This document shows, piece after piece, positions 28,481-37,555 of a DNA stretch of 64,000 nucleotides. Made by a program: the position numbers and the translations under genes. Under the pieces are notes generated by a model. The model had not been told where the DNA came from and made no database searches. It saw only the letters and a program-made list of their open reading frames with translations. Source of the stretch: JBFJKD01 sp038106145 (GTDB taxonomy: Bacteria > Pseudomonadota > Gammaproteobacteria > Pseudomonadales > Porticoccaceae); NCBI GenBank assembly GCA_038106145.1, contig JAYODD010000007.1, positions 1 to 64,000 of the forward strand, in the 5' to 3' direction. The first letter of the stretch is position 1, and each line of letters starts with the position of its first letter.

Positions 28481-29251
28481 ATGGATGCCTCTCCCGCCGT
28501 GTTGATCGTTCGCCCGCCCCACGCGGACGATCCCCTGATCGCGGAGTTGGCAACCCTGGGCTGTCAGGTATTCGAGTGTCCGGTGATGCGCATTGCCCCG
28601 TTCGCCGCCGACAATTCCGCGTTAATCGCGCGCCTGCGCCGCCTGGACGATTACCACAAAGCAATTTTTGTCAGCCGTCGGGCGGCACAATTGTCGTTAT
28701 CCTGGTGCGATCGACAGGGGCGGCCCTGGCCACCACACTTGCAGTGCTTCGCCGTGGGGGAGCGCAGCGCCGAACCGCTGCGCGCGCGGCGCATTGCAGT
28801 GAACGTCCCCGCTTGCGGAGCGAATAGTGAAATGCTCCTGGCACTACCCGAATTGCAACAGGTTAGTGGGCAACGGGTGTTGATTTTACGGGGCGAGGGC
28901 GGGCGCACCCTGCTGGCGGACACGTTGGCGGCGCGCGGTGCCGACGTGGATTATTGTGATCTGTACCGTCGGGTGGTGGACGTTGGACAGACGCGACAAC
29001 TGCAAAACCTATTGGCGTCAAAATCGCAGTTGCTGGTGGTTATTCACAGCGTCGAATTAATGTATGCAGTCAGGCAGGTGCTCGGTGCCGAATCACAGAG
29101 TCTGTTGGCCCACCATTGTTTGCTAGTGCCTGGCGAACGTGTTGCCGCGGAGGTTCGCAGGGTGTGTGGGGCCAAGATTATCGTCGCCCCCAGTGCCGCG
29201 ACAGAGCACATGGTCGCGGAAATCAGACGCTGGTACACTGCGCATCAGTAG
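28481..29251 (+). CDS. hemD: Uroporphyrinogen-III synthase
   Basis: This 256-residue protein cyclises hydroxymethylbilane to uroporphyrinogen III. The sequence is weakly conserved, as is usual for HemD; it begins with the two-domain pattern VLIVRPPHADDPLIAEL, and the block VLILRGEGGRTLLADTLAARG near the middle fits the family. The start ATG at 28481 lies one base after the hemC stop; the open frame extends upstream only in overlap with hemC. Position between hemC and hemX strongly supports the call. Confidence 0.93.
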   Translation: MDASPAVLIVRPPHADDPLIAELATLGCQVFECPVMRIAPFAADNSALIARLRRLDDYHKAIFVSRRAAQLSLSWCDRQGRPWPPHLQCFAVGERSAEPLRARRIAVNVPACGANSEMLLALPELQQVSGQRVLILRGEGGRTLLADTLAARGADVDYCDLYRRVVDVGQTRQLQNLLASKSQLLVVIHSVELMYAVRQVLGAESQSLLAHHCLLVPGERVAAEVRRVCGAKIIVAPSAATEHMVAEIRRWYTAHQ

Positions 29252-29417
29252 GCCGCCACACTCCTGCGGTGGCGGTGAGGGCTACGCGAGCCGTTGCGTT
29301 AGGTCGTGTTTGGCAGGCCGTTGTTGATGCCGAAAAAAGAGTTTGCCAGGGACGCCGTGTGAATCGGGGTGGCAGAGCAGAAACTATTGTTGAAGATGTC
29401 GAGTCGGGATATTTCTT

Positions 29418-30674
29418 GTGAACAACCCTAACGAAACAGGTACTAACGCGGCTGCGCCAAGCGGTGGAGACAGCGACGGTAACAGCGGTACTCCCGACAC
29501 CACGGAGCAGGCGCAGCGGGCCGTCGGCGAGGATGCTGGGCAAAGTACAGAATCCGCGCCCGCTGCGAACGCGCAACAGCAGATCGTGGAAAAGTCCAGA
29601 GGCGCTGGCATGTGGGGCAAAGTCCTGCTGCTGTTAGCGCTGGCCGCACTGGCTGGGGGTGGTTTTTTTGGCTGGCAGTGGTGGCAGCAAGTTGGCTCAG
29701 GCAGTTCGAAACAGGCGTTGATAGCCACCCTGGAGCTGCAGCAAGGGCAACTGGACGCTTTACAAAAGCAACTTGATCGCGATGTTGAGGAGTGGACGCA
29801 GCAGTTTGGCGCACAACGGACCCGCGGCGACGCGCTGGCAGCGCGCCTCGCCAGCCAGGAAGCATTGCTGCAGGAACTGGCCGCTTCTGGCCGCGAGGAT
29901 TTAATCCTGGCGGAGGCGGAGTTTCTGCTGCGCCTCGCTAATCAACGGCTACTAAGTGAGCGGCAGCCCGACGCGGCGCTGGTGCTGCTCGAGAACAGCG
30001 ACAGGGTGTTCGCGGAAATCGATGACGCTGGATTATTTGCCGTGCGCAAAGCGCTTGCTCAGGATATCAGTGCTCTGCGGCTAGCGGCGACGGTCGATCG
30101 GGAAGGGCTGTACCTGCGGCTCGTTGCCCTGGGTGAAGCGGTCTCTAAATTACAGTCGCTGCCCACACTGGCGGATACAGCAGCACCGGCGCCTGTGGCG
30201 GCAGCGCAAGAGTCCTTCGACGACCAGGAAGCCGTAGCCGAGGCAGCGGAGACTGCGCCGGAACCACCGCGCTGGTATGCTCGATTGCTCGCCAATGCCA
30301 AGCTGGCGTTCCAGCGTTTTGCACAGGGTTATCTGACGATCCGCCAGCTCGACACACCGATGACGCCGATGTTGTCCGCGGATCAGGAACTGTTGCTCAA
30401 GCACAGCCTGCGCCTCGCCCTCGAGCAGGCTGAACTGGCCTTGTTGCGCGAAGAACAGGTGGTTTATGTGGCGAGCCTGGACAAGGCCGAACAATGGCTG
30501 CAAACCTATTATCAGTTGATTCCGGAGTCGCAGGTGTTGATCGCTGAGCTGCAGGCCCTGAAAACGCAGGAAGTCGTGCAGATATTACCGGATATTTCTG
30601 GGTCATTGGACGCCCTGCGGCACTATCAGCGCGCGCGGCAGACACGGAAATCTACGGTGGTTGCTACACCATGA
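29418..30674 (+). CDS. hemX: HemX family membrane protein
   Basis: This 418-residue protein has a long acidic Asn/Gly/Thr/Ala-rich cytoplasmic N-terminus (1-60), one transmembrane helix (about 66-88, VLLLLALAALAGGGFFGWQW) and a large coiled-coil-rich periplasmic domain of the HemX family (PF04375). HemX was once called a uroporphyrinogen methyltransferase, but this type has no such catalytic domain; its exact role is unknown. It starts at GTG 29418, with a weak ribosome-binding site, and its stop overlaps the hemY start by four bases. Confidence 0.9.
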   Translation: MNNPNETGTNAAAPSGGDSDGNSGTPDTTEQAQRAVGEDAGQSTESAPAANAQQQIVEKSRGAGMWGKVLLLLALAALAGGGFFGWQWWQQVGSGSSKQALIATLELQQGQLDALQKQLDRDVEEWTQQFGAQRTRGDALAARLASQEALLQELAASGREDLILAEAEFLLRLANQRLLSERQPDAALVLLENSDRVFAEIDDAGLFAVRKALAQDISALRLAATVDREGLYLRLVALGEAVSKLQSLPTLADTAAPAPVAAAQESFDDQEAVAEAAETAPEPPRWYARLLANAKLAFQRFAQGYLTIRQLDTPMTPMLSADQELLLKHSLRLALEQAELALLREEQVVYVASLDKAEQWLQTYYQLIPESQVLIAELQALKTQEVVQILPDISGSLDALRHYQRARQTRKSTVVATP

Positions 30675-31915
30675 TGAAGCGCTTGCTGGTGATCGCGCTG
30701 GCGCTTTGCGCCGGCGGTTTGCTGTACTGGCTGATGCAAAACAAGCAGGGGTTTATTTTACTGTCTATCGATAACTATGCCATTCAGGCCAATTTGTGGT
30801 TAGTGGTGTTGTCGCTTCTGGTGCTGTGGTTTCTGGTGTGGTTACTGCGTCGTTTACTGGTGGCGATATTTGGACCGTTCGCCGTGCTGTGGGGACAGCG
30901 TAAGGGTCGTGCCCTCGCCAAAAGTCGGACCCTGACACGGCGCGGCCTGGAGGCGTTTGTGTCCGGGCAGTGGATGGCCGCGCAAAAATATCTGGGTAAG
31001 GCGGCCCCCTCTTCCGATATGCAACTGGTGAATTATGTAATGGCCGCACAGGCCGCTGCCGAACTGGGTCAGAAAGACGCAGCCGAGCGCTGGTTGGCGA
31101 AGGCCAGTTTGTTGGGGGGGGAGGCCAGCTGGATAGCTGGCTTGACCCAGGCGAAGATGTTGATAAAACAAGATCGGTTGTCCGAAGCAGTGACCCTGCT
31201 GCGCGAGCTGCACGCGCGCACGCCACACCATACTCAGGTGCTGGCCTTAATGGCTCAGGCCTATGCGGCACAGGGCGACCAGGAGAATCTCGGCAAACTG
31301 TTGCCCGATTTGCGGCGCTATAAAGTCAAATCCAAACTGGCGTTGCAGGAGCTGGAAGTAAACTACTACCGTAGCCTGCTGGATGCCACAGGGGCTGAAC
31401 AGGCGGATGTCGGCGACCCCCATGCGGGGGAGGTGGTGTTGCGGTTGTGGTCAGAAGTGCCCCGTCAGCTGCGCCGCCACCCCGATCTGATTTTCGCCTG
31501 CGCCAAAGCGCTGGAACACGTCGGTGAGTCATCAAAGGCGGAGTCCCTGTTGCGGGGGTACCTGAAGGGCGATGGTTGGGAGCCACGCTTTATCAGGCTG
31601 TATGGTGAGTTGCGCAAGTCCGACCAAGTCAGGCAACTAACTTTTGCCGAAGACTGTCTGCGATCCCATCCCGACGATCCGGACCTGTTGCTGACCCTAG
31701 GACGCCTGAGTCGGCGCGCCGGATTGTGGGGCAAGGGACGGGATTATCTGGAAGCCGCCTTGCGCCTGCGGCAGCATCCCGAAACTTATGCCGAACTGGC
31801 CGCGATTCTCGTGGAGCTCGGGGAAGTGGAGAAAAGCCAGGAATGTTATCGGCAAGGACTGGCTGCCAACACCCCTGCGGTGGGCGCTACTGGCGGAAAA
31901 ATCATCGCTGCGTAA
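30671..31915 (+). CDS. hemY: HemY family TPR membrane protein
   Basis: This 414-residue inner-membrane protein has two N-terminal helices (about 1-20 and 38-63) forming the HemY_N domain, then TPR-like helical repeats to the C-terminus (for example VLALMAQAYAAQGDQENLGKL). It is the gammaproteobacterial HemY, unrelated to protoporphyrinogen oxidase HemY of Bacillus, and is linked genetically to haem synthesis without a defined reaction. It overlaps hemX (ATGA) and ends the operon, convergent with pckA. Confidence 0.92.
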   Translation: MMKRLLVIALALCAGGLLYWLMQNKQGFILLSIDNYAIQANLWLVVLSLLVLWFLVWLLRRLLVAIFGPFAVLWGQRKGRALAKSRTLTRRGLEAFVSGQWMAAQKYLGKAAPSSDMQLVNYVMAAQAAAELGQKDAAERWLAKASLLGGEASWIAGLTQAKMLIKQDRLSEAVTLLRELHARTPHHTQVLALMAQAYAAQGDQENLGKLLPDLRRYKVKSKLALQELEVNYYRSLLDATGAEQADVGDPHAGEVVLRLWSEVPRQLRRHPDLIFACAKALEHVGESSKAESLLRGYLKGDGWEPRFIRLYGELRKSDQVRQLTFAEDCLRSHPDDPDLLLTLGRLSRRAGLWGKGRDYLEAALRLRQHPETYAELAAILVELGEVEKSQECYRQGLAANTPAVGATGGKIIAA

Positions 31916-32034
31916 TGTAGCGTAGATCAGTCGCAGGGTCGTCGCGCATCGAATTTATGCGGCGAAACTCCTTGTCGGCGTGCTCCGTAGCACCGTTGGG
32001 CGCGGCCCCTGGTAACCGCTTTTCGACCCGTTCA

Positions 32035-32055
32035 GTCGCTCCGCGCTGGAGCGAC
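32035..32055. repeat. Inverted repeat between convergent hemY and pckA
   Basis: A perfect eight-base stem GTCGCTCC / GGAGCGAC with a GCGCT loop in the 172-bp convergent spacer. No T-run follows on either strand, so it is not a standard intrinsic terminator. It may still stop or stabilise the two 3' ends. Confidence 0.5.
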
Positions 32056-32087
32056 GGTCGAGTGCACAGCGGCTCTTGCTGGCGAGC

Positions 32088-33650
32088 CTAGTCCAGACGG
32101 GGCCCACTCTGGGTAATTTCGTCAGAGACCGCAAATTTTTTGAAATTTTCGATAAACAAGGTGGCCAACTTGGTGGCCTGCACGTCGTAGGCGGCGGTGT
32201 CGCCCCAGGCCTCGCGGGGGTTCAGGTATTTGGCATCGACGCCAGGCACGGCGGTGGGAATTTCCAGGTTCAGCAGTGGCAGTTTTTGCGTTGGCACGTT
32301 GTGCAGCGCATTGCTTTGAATGGCGGCCACGATGGCGCGGGTAACCGGGATCGGGAACCGCGAACCCGTGCCGCCCGCACCCCCGGCGCCTCCGGTCCAG
32401 CCGGTGTTCACCAGGTACACCCGGCTGTCAAAATCCGCGATGCGTTTCATCAGCAATTCCGCGTATACGCCCGCGGGCCTGGGCATAAACGGTGCGCCAA
32501 AGCAGGTGGAAAAGGTTGGATTGATGCCCGCAGCGGCACCCAGTTCGGTGGAGCCCACCCGCGCGGTATAGCCGCTGAGAAAATGATAGGCGGCTGCTTC
32601 CTTGGACAGGATCGATACCGGTGGCAAGACGCCAGTAACATCACAGGTCAGAAACAGGATGTTTTTGGGTTCCCCGCCCCGGTTCTCGGCGGTGCGCATG
32701 TGCACGTGCTCAAGGGGATAGCTGCAGCGTCCGTTTTCAGTCAGCGTGGTGTCGTCGTAGTCGGCCACGCGCTGCCCGTTGGCCACAACGTTTTCAACAA
32801 TGGCGCCGAATCGGATCGCGTCCCAGATCACGGGTTCATTTTTCTGGCTCAAATTGATGGTTTTGGCGTAGCAGCCACCCTCAATATTAAAGACGGCGCC
32901 TTTTGCCCAGCCGTGCTCGTCGTCGCCAATCAGGTAGCGGTCGGGGTCAGCGGACAGGGTGGTCTTGCCGGTGCCGGAGAGGCCGAAAAACAGCGCGACA
33001 TCGCCATCCGCGCCCACGTTTGCCGCGCAGTGCATCGGCATAACATCTTTTTCCGGCAAGAGAAAATTTTGCACCGAAAACATGGCTTTTTTCATTTCGC
33101 CAGCGTATTTCATGCCAGCGATCAGTACCTTGCGTTGCGCAAAATTGAGAATCACCGCGCCGCCGCTGTTGGTTGCGTCCCGCGCGGGGTCGCAAACGAA
33201 ATTGGCCGCGTGCAGGATTTTCCACTTCTCTTTGCCGGCGGGGTTAAATTTTTCCGTGCGGATAAACATATTGCGCGCAAACAGCGAATGCCACGCTGTT
33301 TCAGTGGTAACGGTAACCGGTAGATAGTGTTCCGGATCCTGGCCCACGTGCAGGTGGGTGATAAAGCGGTCTCTGTCGATCAGGTACTCTTCGACCCGCG
33401 CCCAGAGGGCGTTGAACGCATCCGCCGGAAAGGGGCGGTTGACCGGGCCCCAGGCGATGGCGTCGGAGCTGCTCGGTTCATCGACTATATAGCGGTCGGC
33501 CGGGGAGCGGCCGGTGTGGTTGCCGGTGGTGGTGAGCAGCGCGCCGGTATTGGTGAGAATGCCTTCCTTACGCTGCAGGGCCAGTTCTATGAGTTCGGCG
33601 TGGCTGAGGTCGGTGTAGACATTTACCGCAGAATCTTCGATTTGCGTCAT
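32088..33650 (-). CDS. pckA: Phosphoenolpyruvate carboxykinase (ATP)
   Basis: This 520-residue gluconeogenic enzyme converts oxaloacetate and ATP to PEP and CO2. The kinase loop FFGLSGTGKTTLSADPDR and the metal-binding LIGDDEHGW are intact, as are the GRSPADRY substrate region and EHVHMRTAENRGGEP. I chose the ATG at 33650 (MTQIEDSAVN), with AGGA upstream, over a TTG three codons before. Its position beyond hslO matches enteric genomes, though here 278 bp intervene. Confidence 0.97.
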   Translation of the reverse strand: MTQIEDSAVNVYTDLSHAELIELALQRKEGILTNTGALLTTTGNHTGRSPADRYIVDEPSSSDAIAWGPVNRPFPADAFNALWARVEEYLIDRDRFITHLHVGQDPEHYLPVTVTTETAWHSLFARNMFIRTEKFNPAGKEKWKILHAANFVCDPARDATNSGGAVILNFAQRKVLIAGMKYAGEMKKAMFSVQNFLLPEKDVMPMHCAANVGADGDVALFFGLSGTGKTTLSADPDRYLIGDDEHGWAKGAVFNIEGGCYAKTINLSQKNEPVIWDAIRFGAIVENVVANGQRVADYDDTTLTENGRCSYPLEHVHMRTAENRGGEPKNILFLTCDVTGVLPPVSILSKEAAAYHFLSGYTARVGSTELGAAAGINPTFSTCFGAPFMPRPAGVYAELLMKRIADFDSRVYLVNTGWTGGAGGAGGTGSRFPIPVTRAIVAAIQSNALHNVPTQKLPLLNLEIPTAVPGVDAKYLNPREAWGDTAAYDVQATKLATLFIENFKKFAVSDEITQSGPRLD

Positions 33651-33655
33651 TAGTA

Positions 33656-33859
33656 TCAATCCTGTGGAAAGTTCGAAAAAGGATGGTCCAGAGTAGCCCG
33701 ATGCAACCAGTCATGACCTGCCAGATAAAAGTATTTGTTCAGCGCGCCGCGCCACAGGCACCCCGCAGGCCGTCCCAGGAGGTGATTCGCCGCAGCGTGC
33801 GGGGAGAAATTTGCAGGGTTGTCCACCAGGTAAAATCGGTCCGGAAAAATGGCTGCCAA
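33656..33859 (-). CDS. Possible small protein or gene remnant between hslO and pckA
   Basis: The 278-bp spacer between hslO and pckA carries a 67-codon minus-strand open frame starting at a TTG directly after an in-frame stop. The predicted peptide (for example HLLGRPAGCLWRGALNKYFY) is rich in aromatics and histidine and reads somewhat like real protein. I recognise no family and see no strong ribosome-binding site. It could be a small gene, a decayed fragment or chance. Confidence 0.2.
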   Translation of the reverse strand: MAAIFPDRFYLVDNPANFSPHAAANHLLGRPAGCLWRGALNKYFYLAGHDWLHRATLDHPFSNFPQD

Positions 33860-33928
33860 TTATGCCAGAAAAGGTGCCGAGGGCGAAACGCGAGATTCCG
33901 GCAGGCCGGTGGGTCGTCACTGGCCATT

Positions 33929-34828
33929 TCAATGCAGAACCGGACTGGTATGCGCCAGTATCGCTTCGATATCCGTTTCGGTGAAGGTGTAGATGAAGTG
34001 GCAGAACTGACAGGTGACTTCGATGGTTGGGTTGTCAGCCAGCATGGCCTGGATTTCGTCCCGGCCCAGATTGGCGAGCATATTTACGGTGCGTTCCCGC
34101 GAACAGGTACAGGAAAAGCGCAGCGCCCGGGGTGCAAACAAGCGTACGGACTCTTGATGAAACAAACGGTGGAGTAGTTGCTGATGGCTCAGGGTTAACT
34201 GCTCTTCGGCGCTGACCGTGTGCGCGAGGCTGGTGAGTCGTTCCCAGGTATCCTGGCGCTGTGCAGGGCTTTGCGCTCTGAGCGGCAGTGCCTGTAGCAA
34301 CAGGCCCGCAGCGCGGTGGCCGTTCGCGGTGATCCACAGGCGGGTGGGTAATTGTTCGGAGCGTTGAAAATACTCTTCGAGGCAGCGATCCAGACGACTT
34401 TGCTCGAGAGGGACGATGCCCTGATAGCGGGACCCTCGCTGCGGGTCGATGGTGACCGCCAGATGTCCGTTACCTATAAGTTGGCGGATATCCTGGTCGT
34501 CGAGCGGTCCGCCAGCACTGTTCTGGGCGTCTGCTTTGAGTTGCCCGATGGCTCGTAGATCGTGATGGTGGGAACAATCCGCCATAATCAGTGCCAGCGG
34601 GCCGTCGCCGCCCCTGGCCTGTAGCGTAATAGTGCCGTCAAATTTCAGGGTGGCGCTCAGCAGCCCGACAGCGGCCATAAACTGACCAATCAGGGATTGC
34701 ACCGCGTCCGGGTGGTAGCGATGCCGGAGCGCGGTGCGGTAACTGTCATCCAGCGAGATGATTTCCCCTCTAACATCGCTGTCGACAAAGATAAAACGCT
34801 GAAGAATATCGGATTCAGGAATTGGCAT
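33929..34828 (-). CDS. hslO: Redox-regulated chaperone Hsp33
   Basis: This 299-residue cytosolic holdase chaperone is activated by oxidation. The four zinc cysteines of the redox switch are present: Cys 240 and 242 (FSCTCSRER), Cys 273 and 276 (VTCQFCHF). The N-terminal core (RGEIISLDDSYRTAL) matches the family. It lies downstream of hslR and yrfG, as in E. coli, with 99 bp between hslR and hslO. Confidence 0.96.
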   Translation of the reverse strand: MPIPESDILQRFIFVDSDVRGEIISLDDSYRTALRHRYHPDAVQSLIGQFMAAVGLLSATLKFDGTITLQARGGDGPLALIMADCSHHHDLRAIGQLKADAQNSAGGPLDDQDIRQLIGNGHLAVTIDPQRGSRYQGIVPLEQSRLDRCLEEYFQRSEQLPTRLWITANGHRAAGLLLQALPLRAQSPAQRQDTWERLTSLAHTVSAEEQLTLSHQQLLHRLFHQESVRLFAPRALRFSCTCSRERTVNMLANLGRDEIQAMLADNPTIEVTCQFCHFIYTFTETDIEAILAHTSPVLH

Positions 34829-34927
34829 GGCGTGGTGTCGGGTGTCGGTGGCATGGCGGTAAGTCAGAGTGCGTCAGCTAAGCCGGAGCGCGATGGCGGC
34901 TTATGGTACTACATTTTGCACGTACAG

Positions 34928-35317
34928 CTATTGATCCTGGACCTGGTTTTGAAACTGATGTAGCTGTCGGCGCTGTTTTTTTGTAGGCCGTTGCCGGGGA
35001 GGTTGGTGGCCCGCGCGCGCTGCAGTGCGCAACGCCGCGCGCTGTTGCCTTCTGGCAATGCTGTCCGGGGTTTCAGTATACAGTAGTTGGGCCTCGGGGG
35101 CGCCTTTGCGCTGCTCCGACAGTGCCGCGACAACCACGGTTTTCTGGTCCCAGCCCTGACGAATTTCCAATATCGCGCCGACCTTAATTTCGCGACTCGG
35201 TTTGGTGCGTTGCCCGTCCAGGGTAATTTTACCGCCCTCGATTGCCCCTTTGACCAGCGCCCGGGTTTTAAAAAAACGCGCCGCCCACAGCCATTTGTCG
35301 ACCCGTATTTTTTCCAT
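34928..35317 (-). CDS. hslR: Heat-shock protein Hsp15, ribosome-associated S4 RNA-binding protein
   Basis: This 129-residue protein has an N-terminal S4 domain (RVDKWLWAARFFKTRALVKG) and a very basic Arg/Gln-rich tail. Hsp15 binds 50S subunits carrying a stalled nascent chain and helps recycle them. I chose the ATG at 35317 (MEKIRVDK); a TTG two codons earlier is less likely. It lies 14 bp after yrfG. Confidence 0.94.
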   Translation of the reverse strand: MEKIRVDKWLWAARFFKTRALVKGAIEGGKITLDGQRTKPSREIKVGAILEIRQGWDQKTVVVAALSEQRKGAPEAQLLYTETPDSIARRQQRAALRTAARAGHQPPRQRPTKKQRRQLHQFQNQVQDQ

Positions 35318-35331
35318 TATCAATGGCCCGT

Positions 35332-36024
35332 TTATTGACCGGTTCCAGCGCTGCGCAAATCCGCGTTTAAAGGTGCGGCTAATAGTTCATCAAAATGATC
35401 AATAGCCGGGAACTCCAGATTCCCCCGCGGTGCCTGCTTGCTGTCGGGCTGGCGAATACAAATCAGATGCTTTACTCCGTACCCGCGGGCGGCGCGCAGT
35501 ACCGCTTCGCTGTCGTCGATAAACAGGGAGCGCGCGGGATTAAAGGTTACCTGTGTTGCGAGCTGCTGCCAGAAAGCTCGCGATTCTTTTGGCGCACCGT
35601 AGTCGTGGGAGGAAATGACCCGGTCGAGCAGGACGTCGATGCCGGTAATATCGAGCTTCAGATCGAGGCTGTGACGGTGGGCGTTGGTGATCAGAATGCG
35701 CGAGCAACGCCGTTCACCGAGCTGTTGCAGAAAGCGTCGTACCTGAGGGCGCTCGGCAATCAGATGGCTAACCTCGCGCTTAAGCGCTGGAATATCGACT
35801 GCCAGTGTGCGTGACCAGTAATCGGTGCAATACCAGTCGAGGGTGCCCTGCTTGCTTGCGAACTGACTGAGGAGGTGCTCGAGGGCCTGAGCGGGATCGA
35901 GATCGTGATGTTCGGCGTAGCGGCGAGGCAGGTGGTGCCGCCAGAAATAGTTATCAAAATGCAGATCGAGCAGAGTGCCGTCCATATCGAGAAAAACGGT
36001 GTCGATGGCGCTCCAGTCAATCAT
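35332..36024 (-). CDS. yrfG: HAD-family nucleotidase YrfG (GMP/IMP 5'-nucleotidase)
   Basis: This is a 230-residue haloacid-dehalogenase phosphatase. Motif I is FLDMDGTLLDL, motif II is ILITNAH, the motif III lysine is in GAPKESRAFW, and motif IV is SLFIDDSEAV. The match to YrfG includes the N-terminal LDLHFDNYFW and the hslR-hslO neighbourhood. YrfG dephosphorylates purine nucleotides such as GMP and IMP in E. coli. It is divergent from nudE, with only about 40 bp between starts. Confidence 0.9.
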   Translation of the reverse strand: MIDWSAIDTVFLDMDGTLLDLHFDNYFWRHHLPRRYAEHHDLDPAQALEHLLSQFASKQGTLDWYCTDYWSRTLAVDIPALKREVSHLIAERPQVRRFLQQLGERRCSRILITNAHRHSLDLKLDITGIDVLLDRVISSHDYGAPKESRAFWQQLATQVTFNPARSLFIDDSEAVLRAARGYGVKHLICIRQPDSKQAPRGNLEFPAIDHFDELLAAPLNADLRSAGTGQ

Positions 36025-36065
36025 TGCGGATAATGCTCGAAAGTCAGTTTGGCGGGTTGCAGAAC

Positions 36066-36665
36066 ATGTCGTCCAATCCTAGCACAATGAAAGTCCCGAA
36101 AATATTGCAGCGACAGGCGGTGGCGCGTACGCGCCTGTTTAAAGTGGAGCAACTCGAGCTGCGTTTCAGTAACGGTGTGGAGCGCACCTACGAACGACTG
36201 GCTTCCGCCGGCTATGGGGCGGTCGTGGTGGTGCCGATACTGGATGATGCCGCGGTGGTGCTGGTGCGCGAATACGCGGCGGGAATTGAAGACTATCAAT
36301 GGGGCCTGCCCAAGGGCGCGATCGACCCCGGCGAACAAAATGTGGCAGCGGCCAATCGCGAGCTACAGGAAGAGGCGGGTTACGGCGCGCGCCAGCTTAG
36401 CTTTATCAAAAGCATTCATCTGTCGCCGTCCTATATGTCGCGCACCATCGACATCGTGCTGGCACAGGACCTTTATCCTGCATCCCTGCCCGGCGACGAA
36501 CCCGAGCCGCTGGAGGTGATGACCTGGCCGTTGGCGGATCTGGGCGAACTGGTGGCGCGGGGAGACGTGTCCGACAGCCTGTCCATTGCCGCGCTATACC
36601 TGGCGCGCGATTTACTGCGCGAACAGGGATTGTCGACAGACCAACCCTTAACCAAGCGCAAATAA
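36066..36665 (+). CDS. nudE: ADP compounds hydrolase NudE
   Basis: This is a 199-residue Nudix hydrolase for ADP-ribose, Ap3A and NADH. The Nudix box runs from GAIDPGEQ to RELQEEAGYG and is complete. The stretches RLFKVEQLELRFSNGVERTYER and SPSYMSRTIDIVLAQDLYP are typical of NudE. The ATG at 36066 fits the family start best; in-frame ATGs at 36033 and 36087 are alternatives because no site has a strong ribosome-binding site. Confidence 0.92.
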   Translation: MSSNPSTMKVPKILQRQAVARTRLFKVEQLELRFSNGVERTYERLASAGYGAVVVVPILDDAAVVLVREYAAGIEDYQWGLPKGAIDPGEQNVAAANRELQEEAGYGARQLSFIKSIHLSPSYMSRTIDIVLAQDLYPASLPGDEPEPLEVMTWPLADLGELVARGDVSDSLSIAALYLARDLLREQGLSTDQPLTKRK

Positions 36666-36682
36666 CGGGGAAGAATTTAAGC

Positions 36683-37555
36683 GTGACAAAAAACAGTAGC
36701 GAGACAAACACAGACATCAATCGCGGGGCGTTGCTGGAGCAGGTAATTACGCTGGCGCAACGGGCGGGAGAGGCAATTCTCGACGTGTATGATGGCGATC
36801 AGTTCAGGGTGCAGACCAAAAACGATGAATCTCCGGTCACGGCGGCGGATCTTGCCGCCCATGCTGTGCTCGTGCCGGGCCTGCGCAAAATATGCCCCGG
36901 GGCCCCGGTTCTGTCGGAGGAGGGGACTATTCCGCCTTTTCGCGAGCGTGCCCGGTGGCAGCGTTACTGGATAGTCGATCCGCTGGATGGCACCAAGGAA
37001 TTTATCCAGCGCAACGGCGAGTTCACCGTCAATATCGCGTTGATAGAAAATCATAGCCCGATCCTGGGGGTGGTCTATGTGCCGGTCACCGGGGTGGTCT
37101 ACGCCGGGTCGGCGGGGGCTGGCGCGTTTAAGGAAGAGGGGGGGGCACGCGCACCCATTCGCGTGCGGCCGTTACCCCCCCCCGGGGCAGTGACGGTGGT
37201 GGCCAGTCGTCGGCACGGGGCCGAGACGGTCGAGAAGTTATTAACGCGCCTTGCGGATCAACTGGGTCCGGTGCGTGCGGTGTCCATGGGCAGCTCGTTA
37301 AAACTGTGTCTGGTGGCGGAGGGCGTGGCGGATTTTTATCCGCGCCTGGCGCCGACCAGCGAGTGGGATACCGCTGCTGCGCAGGCGGTGGTCGAGGCGG
37401 CGGGCGGCGCCGTGCTGGATCTCGACCTCGAACCGATGCGCTATAACACCAAAGAGGAACTGCTCAACCCCTTCTTTTATGTGGTCGGCGACCAGGCGTT
37501 TGCCTGGTCAACCCTGTTGCGGGATTCGGCATCCAGTCCCGACCCGGCAGAATAG
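36683..37555 (+). CDS. cysQ: 3'(2'),5'-bisphosphate nucleotidase CysQ
   Basis: This 290-residue phosphatase of the inositol-monophosphatase fold removes PAP formed in sulfate assimilation. The metal site WIVDPLDGTKEFI is intact, with an upstream Glu in VLSEEG and the C-terminal EWDTAAAQAVVEAAGG motif. The start is GTG 36683, with GGGGAAG upstream. It follows nudE by 17 bp (nudE-cysQ pair). Its stop directly abuts the stop of the convergent mrcA. Confidence 0.95.
   Translation: MTKNSSETNTDINRGALLEQVITLAQRAGEAILDVYDGDQFRVQTKNDESPVTAADLAAHAVLVPGLRKICPGAPVLSEEGTIPPFRERARWQRYWIVDPLDGTKEFIQRNGEFTVNIALIENHSPILGVVYVPVTGVVYAGSAGAGAFKEEGGARAPIRVRPLPPPGAVTVVASRRHGAETVEKLLTRLADQLGPVRAVSMGSSLKLCLVAEGVADFYPRLAPTSEWDTAAAQAVVEAAGGAVLDLDLEPMRYNTKEELLNPFFYVVGDQAFAWSTLLRDSASSPDPAE

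Noticed and set aside
32076..33323. Plus-strand 415-codon open frame opposite pckA
   Set aside because: It is the antisense shadow of pckA, which has all its catalytic motifs.
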